The notes under the pieces are model-generated. The model saw only the letters and a list, made by a program, of their open reading frames with translations, searched no databases and was not told the origin of the DNA. DNA of 64,000 nt from Terrimonas ferruginea DSM 30193. GTDB taxonomy: Bacteria; Bacteroidota; Bacteroidia; Chitinophagales; Chitinophagaceae. The stretch is from contig NZ_AUDS01000015.1 in the NCBI RefSeq assembly GCF_000425585.1, positions 153,614 to 217,613 of the forward strand, written 5' to 3'. This document shows, in pieces, positions 44,180 through 52,953 of this stretch; within the stretch, counting starts at the first letter, position 1; each line of letters opens with the position of its first letter. Both the position numbers and the translations under genes were made by a program.

Positions 44180-44657
44180 TCTTCCTCGGTATCGTCAAAC
44201 TATTCCACCGTTCATTCGCCGCCATCCTGGCTATGTACACGATCTGGCCTACATGATACGGATAATGCGCCAACTGCCTGTTCAACGCTTCGGTAACGGT
44301 GTGTGCTTCGTTTCTTATATACACGATGTTTTCTAAATGGGATTCGTCGAGTGTAGCCAGCGTATCCAGCACACATTGCCAGCCCTTTTCCCAGATGGTC
44401 ATCAACTCTTCGCGGGTGAAAACAGGATTTTCAAATTCCTCATCACGCTTACGCCAGGATTTTTCTCCGTCACTCACCAGAAAATCGGTGAAACGGGAGA
44501 TCATGTTGCCCGACATGTGCCGGACGATCGTGGCAATGCTGTTGCTTTCTTCGTTAAATTGCCAGTATAGTTTTTCATCCGGCAATTGCTCCATCGCCTT
44601 TTCAGCAAGTGTTTTGTAATACTTTAATTGAGCAGTGACACTGTTCAGATAACTCAT
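44175..44657 (-). CDS. DinB-like (DUF1572) four-helix protein
   Basis: A 160-residue protein of the DinB/YfiT-like superfamily. Three metal-binding His are visible: RHMSGN (about residue 46) and HYPYHVGQIVYIAR near the C-terminus. This superfamily includes thiol-dependent transferases such as BstA, so a bacillithiol-linked role is possible since bshB1 is in this window. ATG at 44657 is chosen (MSYLNSV); ATG at 44666 is in frame and lies 1 bp from the upstream stop. The stop codon is made by the adjacent heptamer repeat. Confidence 0.85.
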   Translation of the reverse strand: MSYLNSVTAQLKYYKTLAEKAMEQLPDEKLYWQFNEESNSIATIVRHMSGNMISRFTDFLVSDGEKSWRKRDEEFENPVFTREELMTIWEKGWQCVLDTLATLDESHLENIVYIRNEAHTVTEALNRQLAHYPYHVGQIVYIARMAANERWNSLTIPRKR

Positions 44658-44667
44658 GGCTTGCATT

Positions 44668-45237
44668 TTAAAAATAAGGATGCCGGAACTGCGGGTATTT
44701 CTTTTTGCGCTCGTTCAGTTCCTGCATGCGTTGCTCATCTTCCGCCGGATCATAAAGGCGGTCACGGACGAAGAAGAGTTTGTTTTCATGGTAAAAAAAC
44801 AAACACCAATTAAGTGTTTGATCGAATATGGCCACATCGTCCCCGGGGAAAATAAAAGGTGAGTAACGAAGGATCATTTTCCACGTGGTGACAACGGCAT
44901 TTTCATTTGTCTGCAATAAAAATACCTGGTTGGAAAAAGGAATGCCGCGATGGTACAACCATTTTTTTAGTAATTGGCGGCTTTCATCATCAGCGTAGAA
45001 TTGGTCAAATGTCTCGACCATTTTAAAGTTTTGCTGAAACGGTTCCCAACCACCGCCGGTAATCAGCCTGGCTGTATGCAAAAGGTCTGACAGGTAATCC
45101 GTGGCCTTCTTATTCAGGAAGGAAACCTGGTCTTTGGTCGCATCCGGTAAGTTATTAAACTCATCTGCGCTGCCGAAAATCGACCATTGGGGCGTAGCCG
45201 GAAGGGTGTATTGTAATATCGTATCGAGGCCGGGCAT
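44668..45237 (-). CDS. Hypothetical protein, 189 residues
   Basis: I do not recognise the family. It is a soluble, acidic to neutral protein with no signal or membrane segment. It is rich in aromatic residues (WKMILRYSPFIFPGDDVAIF and DQTLNWCLFFYHENKLFFVR, a beta-hairpin pattern) and ends in a charged helix (DPAEDEQRMQELNERKKKYP). ATG at 45237 is chosen because the longer frame would enter the next gene. It lies 32 bp behind the DUF1398 gene and 10 bp before the DinB gene, so the three are probably cotranscribed. Confidence 0.65.
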   Translation of the reverse strand: MPGLDTILQYTLPATPQWSIFGSADEFNNLPDATKDQVSFLNKKATDYLSDLLHTARLITGGGWEPFQQNFKMVETFDQFYADDESRQLLKKWLYHRGIPFSNQVFLLQTNENAVVTTWKMILRYSPFIFPGDDVAIFDQTLNWCLFFYHENKLFFVRDRLYDPAEDEQRMQELNERKKKYPQFRHPYF

Positions 45238-45269
45238 GACACCTGCTAAGTTAACGCAAGTGAGCTTAC

Positions 45270-45656
45270 TTATCCGGGAATATGTTCGGTCAGCAACTGG
45301 TTGCCGGCCTGGTCGTAATAAGTACAGGTCATGTCTGTAAGCGAAACGATCCACTTGTATACACCTGTTTCCGCGCATTGCCGGCAGAAGGTGGGATAAT
45401 CGGATTGTCCCTGCTGATGCGCTTTCAGGATGGAAAGAAAATGTTCCCTGTCGGGCGTGTTGGCGACGGACAAAGCCGCATATTTCGAAGGCCAGCTTGC
45501 CGTGTTATCATTGCCATGATAGTCTGCCCGGCCATCGGCAACGTATACTTCGTAATGTGTTACGCCGAGGTTTTTAATCTCCTTAATATAAGAAGGGAAA
45601 TCAGCGCCGGATTGCACTTTACTATGTGCCTGCCGGATTTGGTCAATGGTAAACAT
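45270..45656 (-). CDS. DUF1398 family protein
   Basis: A 128-residue protein resembling DUF1398: MFTIDQIRQAHSKVQSGADF then PSYIKEIKNLGVTHYEVYVA with DGRADYHG, and the C-terminal TFCRQCAETGVYKWIVSLTD. It is a small cytosolic family without known function, sometimes annotated as a phage envelope protein on weak grounds. It starts 18 bp after the DeoR-type regulator stop on the same strand and may share its transcript. Confidence 0.8.
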   Translation of the reverse strand: MFTIDQIRQAHSKVQSGADFPSYIKEIKNLGVTHYEVYVADGRADYHGNDNTASWPSKYAALSVANTPDREHFLSILKAHQQGQSDYPTFCRQCAETGVYKWIVSLTDMTCTYYDQAGNQLLTEHIPG

Positions 45657-45674
45657 GTGTTTTTTTTTAAAGCA

Positions 45675-46442
45675 TTATTCTGCAATAATAACCCTTACAC
45701 CTGCTTTCTCGATTTTGTTCACTACTTCGCGGCTTACTTCGCTGTCGGTAATAATATAATCGATCTGGTCGAGGTTGCAGATCTTGCCAAGCCCGCGACG
45801 ATCAAACTTTGAACTGTCGGCCAATACCACTACGGTTTGTGCAAGGCCGATCATTTTCTGGTTCAGGCTTGCTTCCATGATGTTGGTAATGCTGAGTCCG
45901 TGTTCAAGATCGATGCCGTCAACGCCGATAAATAAAACGCCGCAGGAAAGTTCGTCCAGGATTTTTTCTGCAAACGAACCGGCAGCAGAGGAGGAGCTCT
46001 GATGTACGAGCCCGCCCAATTGCAGTACTTCTACATTGGGACGGTTACAAAGTTCGAGCGACACTTTCAGTGCGGGTGTAATGACGACGATTCTTTTTTC
46101 GGGATAAAGCTGGCGCGCTACTTCAAATACGGTGGTACCCGAGCCAATGATGATGGAATCATTTTGACCGATGAGACCAAGCGCTGCGGCGGCGATTTTT
46201 TTCTTTTCATCGGCGCGGATAAATTCCTTTTCATTGATGGGACGCTCGATGGCGTACGGATTGTCAACGGAACCTCCGCCACGCGTGCGAAACAGGAGTT
46301 TCTTTTCTTCCAGCAGTTTCAAGTCCTTGCGGATGGTAACGCCGCTTACCTGCATTTCATCCACCAGTTGGGGGATGCTTACTTTTCCTTTCTCCTGGAG
46401 CTTCTTTAAAATAAATTGATGGCGATCTGTAATCGTTTTCAC
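45675..46442 (-). CDS. DeoR/GlpR-family transcriptional regulator
   Basis: A 255-residue repressor type. An N-terminal winged helix (RHQFILKKLQEKGKVSIPQL, MQVSGVTIRKDLKLLEEKK) is followed by a DeoR C-terminal sensor domain of sugar-phosphate-isomerase fold (IIIGSGTTVFEVARQL, VVITPALKVSLEL, LQLGGLV, LFIGVDGID). Such regulators sense a phosphorylated sugar. It is divergent from the SusC-led operon across a 401-bp gap, so it very likely controls that operon. Confidence 0.9.
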   Translation of the reverse strand: MKTITDRHQFILKKLQEKGKVSIPQLVDEMQVSGVTIRKDLKLLEEKKLLFRTRGGGSVDNPYAIERPINEKEFIRADEKKKIAAAALGLIGQNDSIIIGSGTTVFEVARQLYPEKRIVVITPALKVSLELCNRPNVEVLQLGGLVHQSSSSAAGSFAEKILDELSCGVLFIGVDGIDLEHGLSITNIMEASLNQKMIGLAQTVVVLADSSKFDRRGLGKICNLDQIDYIITDSEVSREVVNKIEKAGVRVIIAE

Positions 46443-46506
46443 GCGATAAAGTTTGGTTCAGCAAAAATGTTATTATTTTTCAATATTTTAAAAGTCTTAC
46501 ATAGAC

Positions 46507-46522
46507 TTTACTATTTGGTAAA
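46507..46522. promoter_or_regulatory. Possible operator palindrome TTTAC-N6-GTAAA
   Basis: TTTACTATTTGGTAAA is a perfect 5-bp palindrome around 6 bases, 65 bp from the regulator start and 80 bp upstream of the SusC -7 box. It is a candidate DeoR-type site. Confidence 0.3.
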
Positions 46523-46577
46523 ACTGCCCGCATTATTCCTTCTCCTCGAACTTTCAAAAGGTTTTATTTTATTATTT

Positions 46578-46610
46578 TTTGTTTATTTAAGTTAAACTTT
46601 GTTACATTTG
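46578..46610 (+). promoter_or_regulatory. Promoter of the SusC operon (TTTG-N21-TACATTTG)
   Basis: -33 TTTG (46578-46581) and -7 TACATTTG (46603-46610) fit the Bacteroidota consensus. The leader to the ATG at 46844 is then about 225 nt, A/T-rich, without an evident terminator or riboswitch. Nothing else is seen in the 401-bp gap. Confidence 0.6.
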
Positions 46611-46843
46611 GTTCCAATCCCTGTTGCTACTGAAAGCTAAGGTCAGTTATTTTTTTGACTTTAAAAGGGACGATTGCTCTTTTCTATGCCTGTTTTCCTA
46701 ATGATTTGTTCATTGGCTGGTAACAATTTGTTTAAATGGCGAGCATTTCTTTGCCTGAAATGATTCTTTATTAAACAAAATGAAACAAAAAATAAGGAGT
46801 TATCGGGTATAGAAAATTAGTAACAACTAAAAACTAAGCTGTT

Positions 46844-49800
46844 ATGAAAAAAAATTACTGCACTGTCGCCCTGCCGCCGGGTGCCTGGCAAAAAGCCTTC
46901 AAGACATTATTCCTTTTCTGGGCGGGCATTTTACTTTTTTCATCCATTTCTTTCGCACAGCCGGGTAATACGCCGGCATTGAAAGGAAATGTAACAGATG
47001 AAACCGGTCAGCCCATCAGCGGCGTGAGCGTTAATCTCAAAGGCACCGCGCTCAACACGCAAACCAATGACAAAGGCGATTATTCGCTCAACACTTCCGC
47101 TACTTCCGGTACACTCGTTTTTTCCTACGTAGGAAAAAAGACAGAAGAGGTGGCCTTCGAAGGCAACACCATTATTAATGTCATGCTTCAGGGTGATGTG
47201 AAAAGCCTCGAAGAGTATGTAGCCATTGGCTATGGTGTAGCGAAGAAAAAAGACCTCATCGGTTCCGTGTCCAACATCGATGGCGCCGAACTGGCCAACC
47301 GTAACGCCACACAGATTTCACAGGCATTACAAGGCACGATGCCCGGCGTGATGGTGACCCGCACCAACACCTTGCCGGGTGCTTCCGCGTCGATATTGGT
47401 ACGCGGCGTTACCACCATTGGTAACAGCGCCCCGCTCGTGATCGTAGACGGTGTGCCCGTTAACAGCCTCGACGATGTAAATGCAGACGACGTGCAGGAT
47501 ATTTCTGTATTGAAAGATGCGGCTTCCGCTTCCATTTATGGCGCACGCGCCGCTGCAGGTGTGATCCTCGTCACTACCAAACGCCCCAGAACCGGTCAGC
47601 AATCTTTCGAGTACACCGCCAACCTCGGTTTTGAAAAAGCCACCCAGTTCCCCGAAGTAGTAGGCGTGAAGCGTTACCTCGAAATGATTAACGAGTTTAC
47701 CTGGAACGATGCCGGCAATACGCCCGGCGGCGAGTACGCACTGTATACGCAGGACGATGTAGAGAACTGGCTGGAGTACAACAAAACCAATCCCAACCGT
47801 TATCCCGTTACCGATTGGCGCAACCTGCTGATGAACAAAACAGCGCCGCGACAAAGCCATTACTTCAGCTTTTCTTCCGGAACCGATAAAGTAAAAACGC
47901 AGGCTTCGATCAATTATGAAAGCGCCGACGCCTTGTATGATTATTTCAATTTCGAACGCGTCATGACACGCCTGAACAATACGTTCAATTTTAATAAATA
48001 CATCACCGCACAGTTTGATATCGCTTATAATTATTCGATGACCAAACAACCCGTGCTGAATCCGATCTGGGATGCGCAGCGTTATGCACCTATCTACGCT
48101 GCCACATGGGCGGATGGCCGCGTGGCAGAAGGGAAGAACGGTTCCAACGCTTACGCTGAATTGCATTACGGTGGTTTTGATAACCGCTGGCAGAACAAAT
48201 TCACGGGACGCGCTTCTCTTCAGTTTAAACCAGTTGAAGGACTCACTATCACCGGTGTTTTCTCGCCTTATTTTGCCAGTACCAAAGCCAAACGTTTTGT
48301 AAAACAGATCAAAGTGTTTGCAGCCGACGATCCTACACAGTTCACCGGTTTTATCGCGGGCAACCAGGCGACGAACCTCTCCGAAGCACGCAACGATGCA
48401 AAGACCTTTACCAAACAGCTACTGGCCAATTACCAGAAGAAGTTTGGTTTTCACCGCGTGAATGTGCTGGCCGGTTATGAAGATTTTTATTCGTTCAATG
48501 AAAATCTGGGCGCGAAAGCATCCAATTATACCTTGTCTAATTTTCCTTATCTCGATCTCGGCCCGCTGGATTACATGAACAATACCGGCGATGCAAGCGA
48601 AACGGCTTACCGCTCTTATTTCGGCCGTTTGATGTATGACTACGACAACAAGTATTTCCTGCAGGCAAACATCCGCTATGACGGTTCCTCCCGTTTTCAT
48701 CCCGATTACCGCTGGGGAAGTTTTCCTTCGATATCCGCAGGCTGGACAGTGTCGGAAGAGAAATTCATGGACAACAACCGCATTTTTTCTCACCTGAAAT
48801 TACGTGCTGCGTGGGGACAGTTGGGCAACGAACGCATCGGCGATTATCCTTACCAGTCTTCTATCGGTTACTCCAACGCTTTATTTTACCAGGGAAATAC
48901 GGCTGTGTCGGCGATCACCGCTGCACAATTCGCCTACGCCATCCGCGATATTACCTGGGAAATAACCGAAACCACCAACTTCGGTGTGGACGCCAGTTTC
49001 CTCAACAACCGTCTTTCTGTTTCGGGCGAAGTGTTTCGCAAGAAAACAAAAGACATGTTGCTGGAGCTTGAGATCCCCGATTACATGGGCTTCGAAAACC
49101 CTCAGCAGAATACAGGTAAGATGTTTACCAACGGCTGGGATTTCCAACTCGGCTGGCGTGACCGTTATCGCGGCCTGAAATATTCTTTTGTTTTCAATCT
49201 TTCCGATTCCCGTTCCAAAATGGGCGACCTCGGCGGTATCGTACTCGATGGTGCCAAGATCATCCGCATGGGCAGCGAATACAATGAATGGTTTGGTTAT
49301 ATATCCGACGGATTGTTCCAGACACAGGAGGAAGTGAACGGTTCTCCGAAATTGTATTCATCCGTTAAGCCCGGTGATATCAGGTACCGCGATATCAGTG
49401 GTCCCAACGGCGTACCCGATGGCAAGATCACACCTGATTATGACCGCGTACCACTCGGCGGATCACTGCCCCGTTTTCTGTACAGTGGTATGATCAATGC
49501 AGAATACAGAGGGTTTGATATCGCGCTGGCTTTCCAGGGCGTAGGCAAACAAACTTCCCGCCTGACACCTGAAATGGTAAAACCCTTCTTCAGCGCCTGG
49601 ACCAATGCGCCGGCAATCATCGACGGTGATTACTGGAGCGTGTATAATTCCAAAGAAAGAAATGAACAGGTGCGTTATCCGCGTCTTTCTTATACCGCCG
49701 CCGAAAACAACAACTATGTGAATTCTGATTTCTGGTTGGTGAACGGTGCTTATTTCCGGCTGAAGAATGTAATGCTGGGTTATTCCATTCCGCAGCGTTT

Positions 49801-49954
49801 GTCGCGCAAAGCAAAACTGAACAATGTTCGCCTGTTTGCTTCCGTAACAGACCTGTTTTCGATCAATCATCTGCCGAAGGGATGGGATCCTGAATCCACT
49901 TACAGCACTTATATCAGCAGCTCTTACAATTTCGGTGTAACCATCAAATTCTAA
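46844..49954 (+). CDS. SusC/RagA-type TonB-linked outer membrane transporter
   Basis: A 1036-residue protein. A signal peptide (ends SISFAQ) is followed by a carboxypeptidase-like regulatory domain (ALKGNVTDETGQPISGVSVN, about 47-125). The plug comes next (VAIGYGVAKKKDLIGSVSNI, LVIVDGVPVNSLDDVNADDV, YGARAAAGVILVTTK), and then a 22-strand barrel ends in YNFGVTIKF. It imports an oligomer or glycan-like ligand across the outer membrane with TonB energy, with SusD as lid. ATG 46844 begins the signal. Its TAA overlaps the SusD ATG by one base. Confidence 0.96.
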   Translation: MKKNYCTVALPPGAWQKAFKTLFLFWAGILLFSSISFAQPGNTPALKGNVTDETGQPISGVSVNLKGTALNTQTNDKGDYSLNTSATSGTLVFSYVGKKTEEVAFEGNTIINVMLQGDVKSLEEYVAIGYGVAKKKDLIGSVSNIDGAELANRNATQISQALQGTMPGVMVTRTNTLPGASASILVRGVTTIGNSAPLVIVDGVPVNSLDDVNADDVQDISVLKDAASASIYGARAAAGVILVTTKRPRTGQQSFEYTANLGFEKATQFPEVVGVKRYLEMINEFTWNDAGNTPGGEYALYTQDDVENWLEYNKTNPNRYPVTDWRNLLMNKTAPRQSHYFSFSSGTDKVKTQASINYESADALYDYFNFERVMTRLNNTFNFNKYITAQFDIAYNYSMTKQPVLNPIWDAQRYAPIYAATWADGRVAEGKNGSNAYAELHYGGFDNRWQNKFTGRASLQFKPVEGLTITGVFSPYFASTKAKRFVKQIKVFAADDPTQFTGFIAGNQATNLSEARNDAKTFTKQLLANYQKKFGFHRVNVLAGYEDFYSFNENLGAKASNYTLSNFPYLDLGPLDYMNNTGDASETAYRSYFGRLMYDYDNKYFLQANIRYDGSSRFHPDYRWGSFPSISAGWTVSEEKFMDNNRIFSHLKLRAAWGQLGNERIGDYPYQSSIGYSNALFYQGNTAVSAITAAQFAYAIRDITWEITETTNFGVDASFLNNRLSVSGEVFRKKTKDMLLELEIPDYMGFENPQQNTGKMFTNGWDFQLGWRDRYRGLKYSFVFNLSDSRSKMGDLGGIVLDGAKIIRMGSEYNEWFGYISDGLFQTQEEVNGSPKLYSSVKPGDIRYRDISGPNGVPDGKITPDYDRVPLGGSLPRFLYSGMINAEYRGFDIALAFQGVGKQTSRLTPEMVKPFFSAWTNAPAIIDGDYWSVYNSKERNEQVRYPRLSYTAAENNNYVNSDFWLVNGAYFRLKNVMLGYSIPQRLSRKAKLNNVRLFASVTDLFSINHLPKGWDPESTYSTYISSSYNFGVTIKF

Positions 49955-51654
49955 TGATCATGAAAAAGATATTTTTTCTTCTACTCGCAGGATGCTTCCT
50001 TAATTCCTGCACCAAACTGGATCTGAATCCGCTGTCGGAAGGTTCAAGCGAAAACTGGTATTCCGACGAAACGGAGATCACACTCGCACTAAACGATCTC
50101 TACAGGACCTACGTCTGGGGGCTTGAACAAAATCTTGAAACAGAACGGATGACTGATAACTGGAGCCAGCGCCAGGCGGTGCATGCGTTTGCAGCCGGTT
50201 CTGTAACCAGTGAGTGGACTTTGGCAGAGGATACCTGGCTTAATACATATAAAGGCATTACCCGCGCCAACACGATTCTTAATAGTCTTGATAACGCAGC
50301 AGGACAGATTTCAGAAACCAAACTGAAACAACTGGCGGCTGAAGCGCGTTTCATGCGCGCGGTGTTCTATGGCCGTTTGGTTTTCCTGTATGGTGATGTG
50401 CCCTTTTATACTGATTACATTGATATTGAAGCGGCGTTCCGCCTCGGACGTACCGACAAGAATACGGTATTGCAACAGGTATACAGCGATTTCGATTATG
50501 CCATCGCCAATCTTCCGGTAAGTTACAGTACGTCTGAATTGAAAAGAGCGACCAAAGGTGCTGCGTATGCTTTCAAGGCACGCACCGCGCTTTACATGGG
50601 CGAGTGGGCCATGGCGCGTGATGCTGCCAAAGGTTGTATGGACCTGAACGTTTACAGCCTGCATCCCGACTTTGCTGAATATTTCTTATCCAGAACACGT
50701 AATTCAAACGAAACAATTTTTGCTCTGCCCCAATCACTGGCACTGGGACAGTTTTGGGCCACGACCAATTTCTATCCGCGTACACCCGGCGGTGGTGCGG
50801 TAGCGCAACCTTCCTGGGAATTGTTTGCCGCCTTCTCCTGCACCGACGGTTTACCGATCGATGAGTCACCCTTATACAATCCGCGTAATCCTTTTGTGAA
50901 CCGTGATCCGCGTTGTGCGATGACCATCGTGGAATTCAATACGCCTTTCCTTGGATTTATTTATGATCCCAACCCGTACAGCATACGTGTACAGAACACC
51001 GCAACCGGCGCATTGGTCAGCAACAAAGACACGCGCAGCGTAGACCAGTTTGCCGCTTACAACGGCCTTGCGTTGAAAAAAGGGGTAGACGAAGAATGGT
51101 CCGATGACAAACGTTCCGATTTTGATATCCGCATCATGCGCTATGCAGATGTGCTGCTGATGTATGCGGAAGCAAAAATTGAATTGAACGAGATCGATCA
51201 GTCTGTCCGCGATGCCATCAACCGTGTACGTGCACGCGCTTATAAAGTGGCGATCACGGAAACGACACGTTATCCCGCGGTAACAGCAACTACGCAACCG
51301 GCACTCAGGAAAATTTTACGCAATGAAAGAAGAGTGGAGCTGGCCTGGGAAAACCGTCGCTTCGATGACATCATCCGTTGGAGAATAGCGGAGAAGGTGT
51401 TGACCAAACCGATCTACGGCATGCTGGATCCCAATGATCTCAAAACAAAAGTGGTGGATCGCGGACTCTGGTTTTTCCCTTCGGTAACGGAAATCGATGA
51501 CGAATGGCTGCCGGATTTTGGCCCCATGCACAGCACCGGTCTCATCAAACTGATGGTAGCACGTAACTTCGACAAAACACGTCAGTACCTGTGGCCGATC
51601 CCTTCAAAAGAAGTGATCATCAACCGCAACCTGACACAGAATCCAGGCTATTAA
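49954..51654 (+). CDS. SusD/RagB-family ligand-binding lipoprotein
   Basis: A 566-residue surface lipoprotein that caps the SusC barrel and binds the ligand. Lipobox FLNSC lies near residue 20. Conserved segments: SENWYSDETEITLALNDLYR, ITRANTILNSLDNA, LAAEARFMRAVFYGRLVFLY, RATKGAAYAFKARTALYMGE, MRYADVLLMYAEAKIELNEI, ILRNERRVELAWENRRFDDI. The start codon shares a base with the SusC stop (TAATG), indicating translational coupling; an in-frame ATG six bases later is also possible. Confidence 0.95.
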   Translation: MIMKKIFFLLLAGCFLNSCTKLDLNPLSEGSSENWYSDETEITLALNDLYRTYVWGLEQNLETERMTDNWSQRQAVHAFAAGSVTSEWTLAEDTWLNTYKGITRANTILNSLDNAAGQISETKLKQLAAEARFMRAVFYGRLVFLYGDVPFYTDYIDIEAAFRLGRTDKNTVLQQVYSDFDYAIANLPVSYSTSELKRATKGAAYAFKARTALYMGEWAMARDAAKGCMDLNVYSLHPDFAEYFLSRTRNSNETIFALPQSLALGQFWATTNFYPRTPGGGAVAQPSWELFAAFSCTDGLPIDESPLYNPRNPFVNRDPRCAMTIVEFNTPFLGFIYDPNPYSIRVQNTATGALVSNKDTRSVDQFAAYNGLALKKGVDEEWSDDKRSDFDIRIMRYADVLLMYAEAKIELNEIDQSVRDAINRVRARAYKVAITETTRYPAVTATTQPALRKILRNERRVELAWENRRFDDIIRWRIAEKVLTKPIYGMLDPNDLKTKVVDRGLWFFPSVTEIDDEWLPDFGPMHSTGLIKLMVARNFDKTRQYLWPIPSKEVIINRNLTQNPGY

Positions 51655-51662
51655 TATAAGCA

Positions 51663-52934
51663 ATGATTAAAGCAATAACAGCAAGCAGATGGAAGATGCC
51701 GCCGTCGAAAAGACGTTGGCTGATCATCGCCGTGATCTTCATTGCCATCGTATTCAATTACGTGGACAGGCAGATTGTATCGATCCTGAAACCGGTGCTC
51801 AAGGCGGAGTTCAGCCTCGATGATAGCGGTTATGCTGTTATTCTGAACATATTCACCATCTGTTACGCAGTAATGTATCCGGTAACGGGATGGATGGTTG
51901 ACCGCTTTGGTGCGCGGTTGGTGATGTTTTTCGGCATCATCACCTGGTCGCTTGCCTGTATAGGTGGCGGTATTTCACGCACGATCGGACAGTTCGGTTT
52001 TTTCAGAGGATTGCTTGGCGCGGCCGAGCCGACAAATTTTCCCGCACAATTGAAAGTGGTAACGGTATGGTTTCCCGGAAAACTCCGCGCCACGGCCAAT
52101 AGCCTTTGCGTAGCAGGAAGTTCGATTGGTGCCATCATCGCTCCGCCGGTCATTGCCTGGATCGCGATAAGTTATAGCTGGCAGACGGCTTTCATCGCCA
52201 TGGGTGCTATCGGTTTACTCATCGCCATCTTGTGGCGGCTGGTATACCGCGATCCGCCAAAAGATATTTTACAGGAAGCCACCGGATCAGCACCCGTTGC
52301 GGAGGAGGTTGCTTTCAAATGGAAAGATCTCTGGAAAACAAAAAGCCTCTGGGGCATTTTGCTCATCCGTTTTGTGAGCGACCCGGTCTGGTATTTCTGT
52401 TTGTTCTGGCTGCCGGGCTACTTGCAGGAGCAATCAGGTCTCACCCTGGCACAGGTAGGCATGTTTGGATGGATTCCTTTTTTATTCGCAGATCTGGGCG
52501 CTATCGGCACTTCGGCCTGGTCGGATAAATTGGTAAGAAAAGGTTATGCTCCCTTGCGTGCAAGAAAGATCATGCTCACTACCGTTGCCTGTGTAAGTCC
52601 GCTTTGCGCGCTTACGCCTTACCTAAGCAGCGCCTGGTCAACCCTGCTGGTTTTCAGCATCGTGGCGATCGCTTGTTTGAGTTGGTTATTTACCATCAGT
52701 GTAGTGGTAGCAGAGGCTTTTCCGGTGAAAAATGTAGCGAGTGTATTGGGGATCGCCGGAGGTTTCGGCGCACTGGGCGCGGTGTTGTTCAACTATTTCG
52801 TAGGGCAGTTCATGGGTACATTGGGTGCAGGTAAAATATTTATGGCAATGGCTTTCCTGCATCCCATCGCCATACTGATACTCTGGACCATGGTGCGACC
52901 CGAAAAGCCATCGGTTCAACCGGTAGTGAAATAA
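51663..52934 (+). CDS. MFS transporter, anion:cation symporter (ACS) type
   Basis: A 423-residue, 12-helix transporter resembling the hexuronate/ACS branch: IVFNYVDRQIVSILKPVLKA (helix 1 motif), GWMVDRFGARL (loop 2-3), RGLLGAAEPTNFPAQLKVVT and WFPGKLRATANSLCVAGSSI. ACS members take up organic anions such as sugar acids and inorganic phosphate compounds. It follows SusD by 8 bp and would carry the processed substrate across the inner membrane. Confidence 0.9.
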   Translation: MIKAITASRWKMPPSKRRWLIIAVIFIAIVFNYVDRQIVSILKPVLKAEFSLDDSGYAVILNIFTICYAVMYPVTGWMVDRFGARLVMFFGIITWSLACIGGGISRTIGQFGFFRGLLGAAEPTNFPAQLKVVTVWFPGKLRATANSLCVAGSSIGAIIAPPVIAWIAISYSWQTAFIAMGAIGLLIAILWRLVYRDPPKDILQEATGSAPVAEEVAFKWKDLWKTKSLWGILLIRFVSDPVWYFCLFWLPGYLQEQSGLTLAQVGMFGWIPFLFADLGAIGTSAWSDKLVRKGYAPLRARKIMLTTVACVSPLCALTPYLSSAWSTLLVFSIVAIACLSWLFTISVVVAEAFPVKNVASVLGIAGGFGALGAVLFNYFVGQFMGTLGAGKIFMAMAFLHPIAILILWTMVRPEKPSVQPVVK

Positions 52935-52953
52935 TTTATAAAAATACGATCAG

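Noticed and set aside
46611..46843. A riboswitch in the long SusC leader
   Set aside because: I found no recognisable aptamer pattern or terminator hairpin; the leader is just A/T-rich.
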